A stretch of 64,000 nucleotides of DNA from Pelagibius sp964472095. Its GTDB lineage: Bacteria > Pseudomonadota > Alphaproteobacteria > Kiloniellales > Kiloniellaceae. The stretch's first letter is position 1, and every line of letters begins with the position of its first letter. The position numbers were made by a program, and so were the translations under genes. The notes beneath the pieces were generated by a model. It made no database searches and was not told where the DNA came from. It worked only from the letters and a program-made list of their open reading frames with translations. Shown one piece after another: positions 7,221-17,026 of this stretch. The stretch lies in assembly GCA_964472095.1 (NCBI GenBank), contig CAYYIV010000018.1, forward strand, positions 1 through 64,000. The letters are read 5' to 3'.

Positions 7221-9116
7221 ATGGGTGTCTACCTGGTTCAGTTTCTTTCCGGGCTGGCGAGCGCTTCGGCGCTGTTCCTCGCCGCCTCGGGCCTGTCGAT
7301 CATCTTCGGCGTGACCCGCGTGGTGAACTTCGCCCACGGCTCCTTCTACATGCTGGGCGCCTACTTCGGCTATTCGCTGGTGCATAAGCTGGGCGGCGGC
7401 GCGCTGGGCTTCTGGATCGCGCTGCTGCTCGCCTCGGTCGCCGTCGGTCTGGTCGGACTTCTCGTCGAGACGGTGATTCTGCGACGCCTGTACAAGGCGC
7501 CGGAGCTGTTCCAGCTCATCGCCACCTTCGGCGTCATCCTCATCGTGCAGGACGCGGTGTTCTGGGCCTGGGGCGCGGAGAACCTCCTGGGCCCGCGCGC
7601 ACCGGGCCTGACCGGCATCGTGCGCATCTTCGACGTGCCGATGCCGATCTACGACCTGGCGCTGATCGCCATCGGGCCGCTTGTGCTGCTCGGACTCTGG
7701 CTGCTGTTCAACCGTACGCGCTGGGGCATCCTGGTGCGCGCGGCGACCGAGGACCGCGAGATGGTCGGCGCCCTGGGCGTCAACCAGTCGCTGCTGTTCA
7801 CCGGCGTCTTCGTGCTGGGTTCCATGCTGGCGGGCCTGGGCGGCGCGGTGCAGCTGCCCAAGGGCGACGCCAACCTGTTGATGGACTTCGGCATCCTGGC
7901 GGAAGTCTTCGTCGTCACGGTGGTCGGCGGCATGGGCTCGATCCTCGGCGCCTTCCTCGCCGCCGTGCTGATCTCCGAGCTCAACACCTTCGGCATCCTG
8001 GTCTGGCCGGGCGGGACGCTGGTGCTGATGTTCATCCTCATGGCCATCATCCTCATCATCCGGCCGACCGGCCTGCTCGGCCGGCCGGAGGCCATCGGCC
8101 ACAAGACCGAAACGGGCCTGACGCAGGTGGTGCTGCCGGCCGGGCCGCACTACAAGCTCTTCGTCGCGGTCCTGTTGGCGGCGCTCATCGCCGCGCCGCT
8201 CGCGGTCGACAACTTCGTCCTGGTGCTGGTCACCGATATCCTGGTGCTGGCGCTTTTCGCCACCAGCCTGCACTTCCTGTTATCGACCGGCGGGCTGGTC
8301 TCCTTCGGCCATGCCGCCTTCTACGGCGGCGGCGCCTACGCGGCGGCCCTCATGGTGACCTACGCCGCGACGCCCTTCGAGCTGGCCCTGCTGCTGGCCC
8401 CCTTCGGCGCCGGCCTGCTGGCGCTGGTCATCGGCTGGTTCTGCGTGCGGCTGTCCGGTGTCTACTTCGCGATGCTGACGCTGGCCTTCGCGCAGGTCGC
8501 CTGGTCGGTGGTCTTCCAGTGGGGCGAGGTCACCAACGGCGACGACGGCCTGCTCGGCATCTGGCCCGCGGCCTGGGCCTCCGGCACGGTGGCCTTCTAC
8601 TATGTCGCCCTGACGGTGGCCGCGGCCGGCATCTTCCTGATCCGCCGGGTGGTCTTCGCGCCCTTCGGCTACGGCCTGCGCGCGACGCGGGACTCGGTGC
8701 TGCGGGCCGCGGCCATCGGCATAGACATCAAGCGCCAGCAGCTCGCCGCCTTCGTCTTCGCAGGCGCCATGGCGGGCCTCGCCGGCGGCCTCTTCGCCTT
8801 CTCCAAGGGCTCGGTCTTTCCCGATGAAATGGCCATTCCGCGCAGCTTCGACGCGCTGCTCATGGTGCTGCTCGGCGGCCTCCAGTCGCTCTCCGGCCCG
8901 GTGGTCGGCGCCGCCGCCTTCACCTGGCTGCACGACGAGCTGGTCAGCTTCGAGTACTGGCGCCTGCTGGTCGGCCTCTCCATCGTCGCCCTGGTGCTGC
9001 TGTTCCCGCAGGGACTGGGCGGTGCGGCGCGTCACCACCTCGGCCGCTACCTGAAGCTGGAGGCTGCGCCGGGCAAGCCACAGGAAGAACCGCCCGCCAA
9101 GGAGCAGCAGGCATGA
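7221..9116 (+). CDS. Fused LivH-LivM branched-chain-type ABC permease
   Basis: A 631-residue protein joining both permease subunits of a Liv transporter. Residues about 1-285 are LivH-like (GLSIIFGVTRVVNFAHGSFY, ending in IRPTGLLG), and about 305-600 are LivM-like (LLSTGGLVSFGHAAFYGGGA, RATRDSVLRAAAIGID, FPQGLGG). Many hydrophobic segments are seen in each half. The C-terminal 30 residues are polar and alanine/proline/glutamate-rich. The stop overlaps the next ATP-binding gene by four bases. Fusions of this kind occur in other proteobacterial Liv-type importers. Confidence 0.92.
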   Translation: MGVYLVQFLSGLASASALFLAASGLSIIFGVTRVVNFAHGSFYMLGAYFGYSLVHKLGGGALGFWIALLLASVAVGLVGLLVETVILRRLYKAPELFQLIATFGVILIVQDAVFWAWGAENLLGPRAPGLTGIVRIFDVPMPIYDLALIAIGPLVLLGLWLLFNRTRWGILVRAATEDREMVGALGVNQSLLFTGVFVLGSMLAGLGGAVQLPKGDANLLMDFGILAEVFVVTVVGGMGSILGAFLAAVLISELNTFGILVWPGGTLVLMFILMAIILIIRPTGLLGRPEAIGHKTETGLTQVVLPAGPHYKLFVAVLLAALIAAPLAVDNFVLVLVTDILVLALFATSLHFLLSTGGLVSFGHAAFYGGGAYAAALMVTYAATPFELALLLAPFGAGLLALVIGWFCVRLSGVYFAMLTLAFAQVAWSVVFQWGEVTNGDDGLLGIWPAAWASGTVAFYYVALTVAAAGIFLIRRVVFAPFGYGLRATRDSVLRAAAIGIDIKRQQLAAFVFAGAMAGLAGGLFAFSKGSVFPDEMAIPRSFDALLMVLLGGLQSLSGPVVGAAAFTWLHDELVSFEYWRLLVGLSIVALVLLFPQGLGGAARHHLGRYLKLEAAPGKPQEEPPAKEQQA

Positions 9117-9904
9117 GCGTGGCGGAGGCGACAGGAACGGCGCTGCCCGGCCTCGCGGTTCAGGGCCTCAGCAAGGCCTTCGGCGGCGTGCAGGCGGTGA
9201 AGGACGTGAGCTTCGCGGTGGCCGAGGGCGAGCTCTTGGCCCTCATCGGCCCCAACGGTGCCGGCAAGAGTACCTGTTTCAACATGCTGAACGGGCAGAT
9301 CCGCCCGGACCGGGGCAGCGTCAAACTGGCCGGCGAGGAGCTGGTGGGCCGGACGCCGGCGCAGATCTGGCGCCGCGGCGTCGGGCGCACCTTCCAGATC
9401 ACCGCCACCTTCCCCTCGATGACCGTGGCCGAGAACGTCGCCATGGTGCTGATGAGCCAGCACCGTGAGCTGTTCTCCTTCACCAGGAGCGCCGTCAACC
9501 GCCACCGCGACAAGGCGCTGGCGTTGCTGGAGATGGTCGGCATGGCCGCCCAGGCGGACCGGCCCTGCGGCGTGTTGGCCTACGGCGACCTGAAGCGGGT
9601 CGAGCTGGCCGTGGCGCTGGGCAGCAACCCGCGGGTGCTGCTGATGGACGAGCCGACCGCCGGCATGGCGCCGCGCGAGCGCGTCGCCCTCATGGGCCTC
9701 GCCGCCCGGCTGGCGCACGAGATGGGCGTCGCCGTGCTGTTCACCGAGCACGACATGGACATCGTGTTCAGCCATGCCGACCGCATCATCGTGCTGAGCC
9801 GCGGCGCGCTGATCGCCGAGGGCAACGCCGAGCAGATCCGCAAGGACCCATTGGTGCTGAAGACCTACCTCGGCGAGGGCCAGGTCTACGGACGCAAGGA
9901 GTAG
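9113..9904 (+). CDS. Liv-type ABC transporter ATP-binding protein (LivG-like)
   Basis: A 263-residue ATPase. Walker A is GPNGAGKST at residues 46-54, the signature region is VLAYGDLKRVELAVAL (the LivG variant of LSGGQ), and Walker B is VLLMDEPTAGM. The C-terminal extension LKTYLGEG is typical of LivG. It starts at an ATG overlapping the permease stop and is followed six bases later by the LivF-like gene. It energises import by the fused permease. Confidence 0.93.
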   Translation: MSVAEATGTALPGLAVQGLSKAFGGVQAVKDVSFAVAEGELLALIGPNGAGKSTCFNMLNGQIRPDRGSVKLAGEELVGRTPAQIWRRGVGRTFQITATFPSMTVAENVAMVLMSQHRELFSFTRSAVNRHRDKALALLEMVGMAAQADRPCGVLAYGDLKRVELAVALGSNPRVLLMDEPTAGMAPRERVALMGLAARLAHEMGVAVLFTEHDMDIVFSHADRIIVLSRGALIAEGNAEQIRKDPLVLKTYLGEGQVYGRKE

Positions 9905-9910
9905 CCGGAG

Positions 9911-10612
<702 letters not shown>

Positions 10613-10639
10613 GACCGGGCGGTGTAAGGGAGAAACGCG

Positions 10640-11803
10640 ATGAGCGAGAAGCTGATCATCAAGAACATCGGCCTGCTGCTGTCCGGCGATCTGGCACGGC
10701 CGATCCTCGATGCCGACACCATCGTTGCGGTCGACGGGCGTATCGCCGAAGTCGGCAAGGCCGCCGAGGTCGACAGCGGCGGTGCCGCGAGAACCGTGGA
10801 CGCCAAGGGCACCACGGTGGCGCCGGGCCTGATCGACAGCCACGTGCATCCGGTCTTCGGCGACTGGACGCCGCGCCAGAACCAGCTCAACTGGATCGAC
10901 AGCTTCCTCAACGGCGGCGTCACCACGATGATCTCCGCCGGCGAGGTGCACCTGCCCGGGCGGCCGAAGGACATCGTCGGCCTGAGGGCCCTGGCGATCA
11001 CCGCGCAGCGTGCCTTCTCCAACTTCCGCCCCGGCGGGGTGAAGGTGCATGCCGGCGCGCCGGTGCTGGAGAAGGGCATGGTCGAGGAGGACTTCAAGCA
11101 GCTCGCCGAATCAGGCGTGAAGCTGCTCGGCGAGGTTGGCCTCGGCGGCGTGAAGCAGGGCGAGGAGGCCAAGCGGATGGTGGCCTGGGCGCGCAAGTAC
11201 GGCATCCAGAGCACCATCCATACCGGCGGCCCCTCGATCCCCGGCTCCGGCCTGATCGATGCCGACGTGGTGCTGGAAGCCGACGCCGACGTCATCGGCC
11301 ACATCAATGGCGGCCACACCGCCCTGCCGCTGAGCCAGATCCGCTGCCTCTGCGAAGGCTGCCTGCGCGCGGTCGAGATCGTGCACAACGGCAACGAACT
11401 GGCCGGGCTCTACGCCATGCGCACGGCGATGGAGCTGGGCCAGCCGGAGCGCATCATCCTCGGCACCGACTCGCCTGCCGGCTCCGGCGTGCAGCCGCTC
11501 GGCATCCTGCGCCTGATCTCGTTGCTTTCGGCCGTGGGCGAGGTGCCGGCGGAAACCGTGTTCTGCTTCGCCACCGGCAACACCGCGCGCATGAGAGAGC
11601 TCGACTGCGGACTCGTCGAGCCCGGCCGCGCGGCGGACTTCGTCATCATGGACCGTGCCCAGCACACCGCCGGCAAGGACCTGCTGGACTCGGTGCGCCT
11701 CGGCGACCTGCCGGGCATCTCCATGGTCATCATCGACGGCCAGGTGCGCTGCGGGCGCTCGCGCAATACGCCGCCGGCCGAGACCCTGGCGGAGGTCGCG
11801 TGA
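10640..11803 (+). CDS. ena: Enamidase-like amidohydrolase
   Basis: A 387-residue metal-dependent amidohydrolase. It closely resembles enamidase of the Eubacterium barkeri nicotinate pathway, which opens 1,4,5,6-tetrahydro-6-oxonicotinate and releases ammonia to give 2-formylglutarate. Shared features are the IIKNIGLLLSGD opening, the HVH metal ligands (His68, His70), GGVTTMISAGEVHLPGRPKD, GEVGLGGVKQGEEA, HINGG and GTDSPAGSG, and the tail SRNTPPAE. A GGGAGAAACGCG ribosome site precedes the ATG. It would act directly after the reductase encoded by the first gene. Confidence 0.85.
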   Translation: MSEKLIIKNIGLLLSGDLARPILDADTIVAVDGRIAEVGKAAEVDSGGAARTVDAKGTTVAPGLIDSHVHPVFGDWTPRQNQLNWIDSFLNGGVTTMISAGEVHLPGRPKDIVGLRALAITAQRAFSNFRPGGVKVHAGAPVLEKGMVEEDFKQLAESGVKLLGEVGLGGVKQGEEAKRMVAWARKYGIQSTIHTGGPSIPGSGLIDADVVLEADADVIGHINGGHTALPLSQIRCLCEGCLRAVEIVHNGNELAGLYAMRTAMELGQPERIILGTDSPAGSGVQPLGILRLISLLSAVGEVPAETVFCFATGNTARMRELDCGLVEPGRAADFVIMDRAQHTAGKDLLDSVRLGDLPGISMVIIDGQVRCGRSRNTPPAETLAEVA

Positions 11804-12276
11804 CCAGGCCGCCGCTCACCGACCCGCCGCCCGGCGAGGCCGCCGGGGAGACGCTGGACTATCGCCTGGACCGGCAGATCGGTTTCCTGCTGCGCCGTGC
11901 CCACCAGTACGCCTCCGAGGTGTTCCAGTCGAAGATCGGCAACAGCAACCTGACGCCGCAGCAGTTTTCCGTCCTGGTCACCCTGCTGGAGCAGCGCGAA
12001 CTGGCGCAGACCAAGCTGGGCGGGCTGGTGGCGATGGATCCGGCCACGGTGCTGGGCGTGGTTCAGAGACTGGCCCAGCGCGGCCTGGTGGCCGTGCGCA
12101 CGGACCCCGACGACGGCCGCAGGCGGCTGGTGCAGCTCACTCACGACGGCCACGAATTGGCGCGCCAGCTCGTGGCCATCGGCCCGGCGATCTCCAGCGA
12201 AACCCTCGAGGGCCTCAGCGAGGCGGAGCAGCGCGATCTGCTGCGCCTGCTGGATCGCCTCGGCCAGAAGGGGTGA
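11800..12276 (+). CDS. MarR family transcriptional regulator
   Basis: A 158-residue MarR-type winged-helix protein starting at a GTG that overlaps the enamidase stop. The DNA-binding region spans about residues 45-110: LTPQQFSVLVTLLEQ, LGGLVAMDPATVLGVVQRLAQRGLV and the wing RTDPDDGRRRLVQLT. As last gene of the operon it is probably the local ligand-responsive repressor, comparable in place to NicR-type regulators of nicotinate catabolism. No operator could be defined because the operon promoter is outside the window. Confidence 0.88.
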   Translation: MTRPPLTDPPPGEAAGETLDYRLDRQIGFLLRRAHQYASEVFQSKIGNSNLTPQQFSVLVTLLEQRELAQTKLGGLVAMDPATVLGVVQRLAQRGLVAVRTDPDDGRRRLVQLTHDGHELARQLVAIGPAISSETLEGLSEAEQRDLLRLLDRLGQKG

Positions 12277-12292
12277 GGGGGGCCGCGGCCCC

Positions 12293-13240
12293 TCAAGAGA
12301 CGGCAGAAGTCAGCCGCGCGGCGCCGCCTTCGGGAAGCTCTTCCTTGCGCAGCGCGTCAGCCGATCGGCGGACCTCCTCGGCGATCTGCTGCAGTTGCTT
12401 GGCCAGGGGATTGGTCTTGCGCCAGATCATGCCGATGGTGCGCGACGGCGGCGCGCCCTCGAAGTGGCAGACGGAGACGGCGGCGGAGCGGGTTTCCACT
12501 GCCACGGCCATCTCGGGGATCAGGGTGACGCCGATGCCGGCGCCGACCATCTGCACCAGGGTGGAAAGCGAGCTGGCATCAAGCAGCTCGCGCGGGCGCG
12601 CCGCGTGAAAATCGCAGAACGACAAGGCCTGGTCGCGAAAGCAGTGGCCCTCCTCCAGCAGCAGCAGGCGCATACCGCGCAGGGTTTCGGCGTTGGGCAC
12701 CGGCTTGCCTTCGTCTTCGGCCGGACGCACCAGCATGAACTGCTCGGTGAACAGCGGCACCTCGGTCAGCGACGGCTCGGACACCGGCAGCGCGACGATC
12801 GCCGTGTCGATGCGGCCTTCCGCCAGCTCCTGAATCAGCTTTGACGTCAGCGTCTCGCGCACATGAATGTCGAGGCCGCCATAGAGCCGGGTGAGGTTGC
12901 CGACGATCACCGGCAGCAGGTAGGGCGCGATCGTCGGGATCACGCCGATGCGCAGCCGCCCGACCAGCCGCTCGTGCGAAGCGCGCGCCAGGTCGCCCAA
13001 CTCGTCGACGGAGCGCAGGATGGTGCGCACGCGCAGAGCAAGCGCCTCGCCGAAGCTGGTGAGGCGCACCTGGCGCGCCCCCCGTTCGAAGAGCTCGGTA
13101 CCCAGGGTTTCCTCCAACTCCTTGATCTGCATGGACAAGGCTGGCTGGGAGATGGCGCAGTCGTCCGCCGCACGGCCGAAGTGGCCATGCCGGGCCAGGG
13201 CCTCGAAATAGCGGAGCTGTCTCAGCGTCAGATTGATCAT
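12293..13240 (-). CDS. oxyR: OxyR, hydrogen peroxide-sensing LysR regulator
   Basis: A 315-residue LysR protein with the N-terminal helix-turn-helix at about residues 20-45. The peroxidatic pair is Cys200 and Cys209 in GHCFRDQALSFC, the same spacing as Cys199/Cys208 of E. coli OxyR, which makes this OxyR and not a generic LysR member. It is divergent from katG with 180 bases between. There is no Shine-Dalgarno sequence before the ATG, and a TATAAT box lies only 11 bases upstream, suggesting a leaderless or near-leaderless message. The C-terminus is longer and more basic than that of the enterobacterial protein. Confidence 0.93.
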   Translation of the reverse strand: MINLTLRQLRYFEALARHGHFGRAADDCAISQPALSMQIKELEETLGTELFERGARQVRLTSFGEALALRVRTILRSVDELGDLARASHERLVGRLRIGVIPTIAPYLLPVIVGNLTRLYGGLDIHVRETLTSKLIQELAEGRIDTAIVALPVSEPSLTEVPLFTEQFMLVRPAEDEGKPVPNAETLRGMRLLLLEEGHCFRDQALSFCDFHAARPRELLDASSLSTLVQMVGAGIGVTLIPEMAVAVETRSAAVSVCHFEGAPPSRTIGMIWRKTNPLAKQLQQIAEEVRRSADALRKEELPEGGAARLTSAVS

Positions 13241-13420
13241 CAGGTTAGCTTATTATAGCAATCAGAAAATATAAGCTATACTGATATCTAGGCTCTGGTA
13301 CAGTCCCTTCAACACACAGGCAGTTTCCGCAGGCAGCAACCGCAGGCAGGCCGCGAGGCCGCGCTCCGGCCGATGACCCGCAAGCAGCGCCATTCACACG
13401 AAATGCGATCGGAGGGAATG
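13241..13420. promoter_or_regulatory. oxyR-katG divergent promoter and probable OxyR site
   Basis: This AT-rich gap has a perfect inverted repeat TAGCTTAT (13246-13253) / ATAAGCTA (13271-13278) with 17 bases between. For oxyR, an extended -10 TGCTATAAT reads on the minus strand at 13260-13252. For katG, a -10 TATACT lies at 13277-13282 with no good -35, as expected for an activator-dependent promoter. The OxyR tetramer consensus is only partly matched, so the exact footprint is inferred. Confidence 0.6.
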
Positions 13421-15586
13421 ATGGACACGTTACCAGAACGCAAATGTCCGGTGATGCACGGGGGCAATACGTCCCTCGGGAAGAACGTCATGGAGTGGTG
13501 GCCGAAAGCCCTCAACCTCGACATCCTGCACCAGCACGACAGCAAGACCAATCCTCTGGGCAAGGACTTCAACTACCGTGAGGAGTTGAAGAAGCTCGAC
13601 ATCGCGGCGCTGAAGAAGGATCTCCGCGCGCTGATGACCGAAAGCCAGGACTGGTGGCCGGCCGACTGGGGAAGCTACGTCGGCATGTTCGCCCGCGTCG
13701 CCTGGCACGCCGCCGGTTCCTACCGCCTGGCCGACGGCCGCGGCGGCGCCGGCACCGGCAACCAGCGTTTCGCGCCGCTGAACTGCTGGCCGGACAACGT
13801 CAACACCGACAAGGGCCGCCGCCTGCTGTGGCCGATCAAGCAGAAATACGGCAACAAGGTCTCCTGGGCCGATCTGCTGATCCTGGCCGGAACCGTCGCC
13901 TACGAAGTCGCGGGCCTGAAGACCTTCGGCTTCGGCTTCGGCCGCGAGGACATCTGGCACCCGGAAAAGGATGTCTATTGGGGTGCGGAAAAGGAATGGC
14001 TGGCGCCGTCCGACGGCCGCTACGGAGACCTCGCCAACCCGACAACGATGGAAAACCCGCTGGCCGCCGTGCAGATGGGTCTGATCTACGTGAACCCGGA
14101 AGGGGTGAACGGCCAGCCCGATCCGGTCAAGACCGCCGCACAGGTGCGCGAGACCTTCGCGCGAATGGCCATGAACGACGAAGAAACCGCCGCGCTGACC
14201 GCCGGCGGCCACACCATCGGTAAATGCCACGGCAACGGTACTGCGGCAAACCTCAGCCCCGCCCCGGAAGATGCAGATGTGGAGTACCAGGGCATCGGCT
14301 GGATGAACACCAAGGGCCGTGGCATCGGCCGCGACACCATGGTCTCCGGCATCGAGGGCGCCTGGACCAAGAACCCCACCCAGTGGGACATGGGCTACTT
14401 CGAGATGCTCTTCGGCCATGAATGGGACCTGAAGAAGAGCCCGGCCGGCGCCTGGCAGTGGCAACCGGTCGACATCAAGGAAGAAGACATGCCCGTCGAC
14501 GTGGAGGATCCCTCGATCCGGTGCATGCCGATCATGACCGACGCCGACATGGCCATGAAGGTCGATCCGATCTACAACGCGATCTGCCAGAAGTTCATGA
14601 CCGATCCGGACTATTTTGCCGATACCTTCGCCCGCGCCTGGTTCAAGCTCACCCACCGCGACATGGGCCCGAAGGTGCGCTACGTCGGCCCGGACGTTCC
14701 CAAGGAAGACCTGGTCTGGCAGGACCCGGTGCCGGCCGGCCGTACCGACTACGACGTCGGTGCGGTGAAGGCGAAGATCGCCGCGAGCGGCCTTTCGATT
14801 GCCGATATGGTGGCGACCGCCTGGGACAGCGCGCGTACCTACCGCGGCTCCGACATGCGCGGCGGCGCCAATGGGGCGCGCATCCGTCTCGACCCGCAGA
14901 AGGACTGGGAAGGCAACGAGCCCCAGCGTCTCGCCAAGGTTCTGGCGGTGCTGGAGCCCATCGCCGCCGAGAGCGGTGCCAGTGTCGCCGACGTCATCGT
15001 GCTGGCCGGCAATGTCGGCATCGAGAAGGCGGCAAAGGCCGCGGGCTTCGACGTCTCGGTGCCCTTCGCGCCGGGGCGCGGCGACGCCACCGACGAGATG
15101 ACCGACGCCGAGTCCTTCGAGTCGCTGGAGCCGGTTGCCGACGGCTACCGCAACTGGCAGAAGAAGGACTATGTCGTCAGCCCCGAGGAGCTGATGCTGG
15201 ACCGTACGCAGCTGATGGGGCTGACCGCGCCCGAGATGACGGTGCTGGTCGGCGGCATGCGGGTGCTCGGCACCAACCACGGCGGCATCAGGCATGGCGT
15301 GTTCACCGACCGCGAAGGCGCCCTGACCAACGACTTCTTCATCAACCTGACCGATATGAAGAATGCGTGGAAGCCAAGCGTAAACGGTCTCTACGAGATC
15401 CGTGATCGCAAAACCGACCAAGTCAAGTGGACGGCGACCCGGACGGATCTCGTCTTCGGATCGAACTCGGTCCTGCGATCCTATGCCGAGGTCTACGCCC
15501 AGGACGACAGCAAGGAGAAGTTCGTGAAGGACTTCGTGGCCGCCTGGACCAAAGTGATGAACGCGGACCGCTTCGACATCGCCTGA
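13421..15586 (+). CDS. katG: Catalase-peroxidase KatG
   Basis: A 721-residue bifunctional heme enzyme that removes hydrogen peroxide. The distal triad Arg92, Trp95 and His96 lies in FARVAWHAAGSYR. The proximal heme ligand is the histidine of GGHTIGKCHG, and the cross-linking tyrosine and methionine lie in MGLIYVNPEG and FARMAMNDEE. Both peroxidase-like halves are present, so the length is normal. Two adjacent ATGs occur; 13421 is preferred because GGAGG lies five bases upstream. Divergent OxyR is the likely activator. A perfect intrinsic terminator follows. Confidence 0.97.
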   Translation: MDTLPERKCPVMHGGNTSLGKNVMEWWPKALNLDILHQHDSKTNPLGKDFNYREELKKLDIAALKKDLRALMTESQDWWPADWGSYVGMFARVAWHAAGSYRLADGRGGAGTGNQRFAPLNCWPDNVNTDKGRRLLWPIKQKYGNKVSWADLLILAGTVAYEVAGLKTFGFGFGREDIWHPEKDVYWGAEKEWLAPSDGRYGDLANPTTMENPLAAVQMGLIYVNPEGVNGQPDPVKTAAQVRETFARMAMNDEETAALTAGGHTIGKCHGNGTAANLSPAPEDADVEYQGIGWMNTKGRGIGRDTMVSGIEGAWTKNPTQWDMGYFEMLFGHEWDLKKSPAGAWQWQPVDIKEEDMPVDVEDPSIRCMPIMTDADMAMKVDPIYNAICQKFMTDPDYFADTFARAWFKLTHRDMGPKVRYVGPDVPKEDLVWQDPVPAGRTDYDVGAVKAKIAASGLSIADMVATAWDSARTYRGSDMRGGANGARIRLDPQKDWEGNEPQRLAKVLAVLEPIAAESGASVADVIVLAGNVGIEKAAKAAGFDVSVPFAPGRGDATDEMTDAESFESLEPVADGYRNWQKKDYVVSPEELMLDRTQLMGLTAPEMTVLVGGMRVLGTNHGGIRHGVFTDREGALTNDFFINLTDMKNAWKPSVNGLYEIRDRKTDQVKWTATRTDLVFGSNSVLRSYAEVYAQDDSKEKFVKDFVAAWTKVMNADRFDIA

Positions 15587-15612
15587 TTACCTGGTATCGG
15601 TCATCAAGACAG

Positions 15613-15650
15613 AGACGGCGTTTCAAGGCAGCTTGAAACGCCGTCTTTCT
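15613..15650 (+). terminator. Intrinsic terminator of katG
   Basis: A perfect 15-bp stem (15613-15627 with 15632-15646) and a 4-base GCAG loop are followed by TTCT. It sits 26 bases after the katG stop codon and is the clearest factor-independent terminator in the window. Confidence 0.9.
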
Positions 15651-15827
15651 GTGTGGCCGCGTGAATCCGCTCTACATCAAATGGATAGAGCAGAATTGCA
15701 GCCGGTGGATCGCCGCAGGCGACTCAATCCAACCGTGATCCTCTACAAGGGACCTTATCGCGCGGAACTCTCCGGCCGTCTTGGGGGTTGAGCCTTGTGA
15801 CATAGACCGACTTCGAGACGTGAAGCC

Positions 15828-16781
15828 ATGGCCACGCAGCGCAAACCCCGGAAGTCGAGCCGGAAAAAACCCACGCCCTCGGCGAAAGCGCGCCGTTCGA
15901 GCGAGAGCACCAGTCGCAGGACGGGCGACCGCCAGGCGGGCACCGTCGGCGGGCAGCGGCCGCTGTGGAGCGGCAGCCTGCGGCTCGCCCTGGTCACGGT
16001 GCCGGTGAAGCTCTTCGCCGCCACCGACCGTGGGGCTCGGATTTCCTTCCACCAGGTCCATGAGCCCTCGGGCAAGCGAGTGCGCTACCAGAAGGTGGTG
16101 CCGGATGTTGGGCCGGTGGACACCGACGAGATCGTGAAGGGCTTCGAGCTGAAGAGCGGCGACTACGTGCTGCTGGAGCCCGAGGAGATCGAGGAGGTGA
16201 AGGTGGAGGCCAGGCGCAACCTGGATCTCGTGCAGTTCGTGAAGCAGGGCGAGATCCATCCGATCTGGTACGACAGACCCTACTACGTGGTGCCGGACGG
16301 CGACGATGCCGAGGAAGCCTACGGCGTGCTGCGCGATGCCCTGCGTGCCACCGAGCGGATCGGCCTCGGCCAGTTCGTCATGCGCGGACGCGAGTACATC
16401 GCCGCGCTGAAGCCCTGCGGCAACGGCCTGATGCTGGAGACTCTGCGATTTGCCGACGAGGTGCGGGAATCGGCTCCCTACTTCGCCGAGGTCGACGACG
16501 GGGAATCGGATCAGGAACTGCTCGACCTCGCCGAGGAACTGATCGAGAAGAAGGCCTCCCCATTCAAGCCGGAAGCCTTCAAGGACAGCTACACCGAGGC
16601 CTTGCGCGAGCTGATCGAAACCAAGGCGAAGAAGGGCAAGCCGGTCCGCGTCTCCGAGGACACCATCGAGGGCGCTGAGGTGATCGATCTGGTCGAGGCG
16701 CTGAAGCGCTCCGTCGGCGATAAGAAGAAGCACCGGTCGGGCGGTTCAAGCTCTGCCTCCAGCCGCCGCAAGGCGAGTTGA
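15828..16781 (+). CDS. ku: Ku protein (non-homologous end joining)
   Basis: A 317-residue bacterial Ku homologue that would bind DNA ends as a homodimer and recruit LigD. The Ku core begins at about residue 45 (RPLWSGSLRLALVTVPVKLF), with FHQVHEPSGKRVRYQK and the bridge region through RFADEVRE. The first 44 residues form a very basic lysine/arginine/serine-rich extension that many bacterial Ku proteins lack. The C-terminus is also basic and serine-rich. It is convergent with ligD. No strong ribosome site precedes the ATG. Confidence 0.95.
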   Translation: MATQRKPRKSSRKKPTPSAKARRSSESTSRRTGDRQAGTVGGQRPLWSGSLRLALVTVPVKLFAATDRGARISFHQVHEPSGKRVRYQKVVPDVGPVDTDEIVKGFELKSGDYVLLEPEEIEEVKVEARRNLDLVQFVKQGEIHPIWYDRPYYVVPDGDDAEEAYGVLRDALRATERIGLGQFVMRGREYIAALKPCGNGLMLETLRFADEVRESAPYFAEVDDGESDQELLDLAEELIEKKASPFKPEAFKDSYTEALRELIETKAKKGKPVRVSEDTIEGAEVIDLVEALKRSVGDKKKHRSGGSSSASSRRKAS

Positions 16782-17026
16782 ACGCGATCCGAAGGGTTCA
16801 TGCGCCGCGCCGCAAAGATCCTCCTTTGGTTTCTGGGTGGTCCGGGTGGCCGCGGACGATGGCGCCGGTCCGCTGCCAGCGGAAAGGGATTCGCGCATCC
16901 AGTCGGTGCTGGTGAGAGAAGGGTTCGCCATTCAGGTCGACGATATCATGGGGCCCGCGACGGCGGCCGACCGCAGCGTCCCTGCAGCGGCCGGGCGTTT
17001 CACAGAAGCAGGTGTGATGCGGAGCG
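16782..17026. other. Gap between convergent ku and ligD
   Basis: This 245-base stretch separates the ku and ligD stop codons. Short open frames cross it, the longest usable one being about 74 codons and running into the ligD 3' end, but none has a ribosome site or a recognisable product. I see no strong terminator. Confidence 0.5.

Noticed and set aside
5931..8273. 780-codon open frame on the minus strand opposite the Liv transporter genes
   Set aside because: It is a mirror of strong G/C third-position bias in the real genes; the product is repetitive, charged and matches no family.
13231..13240. Possible FNR-like half sites (TTGATCATCA) at the oxyR start
   Set aside because: The spacing between half sites is one base instead of four, and the sequence is the oxyR start codon region.
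13430..15421. 663-codon minus-strand open frame opposite katG
   Set aside because: katG motifs and terminator fix the coding strand; the antisense product has no recognisable domain.
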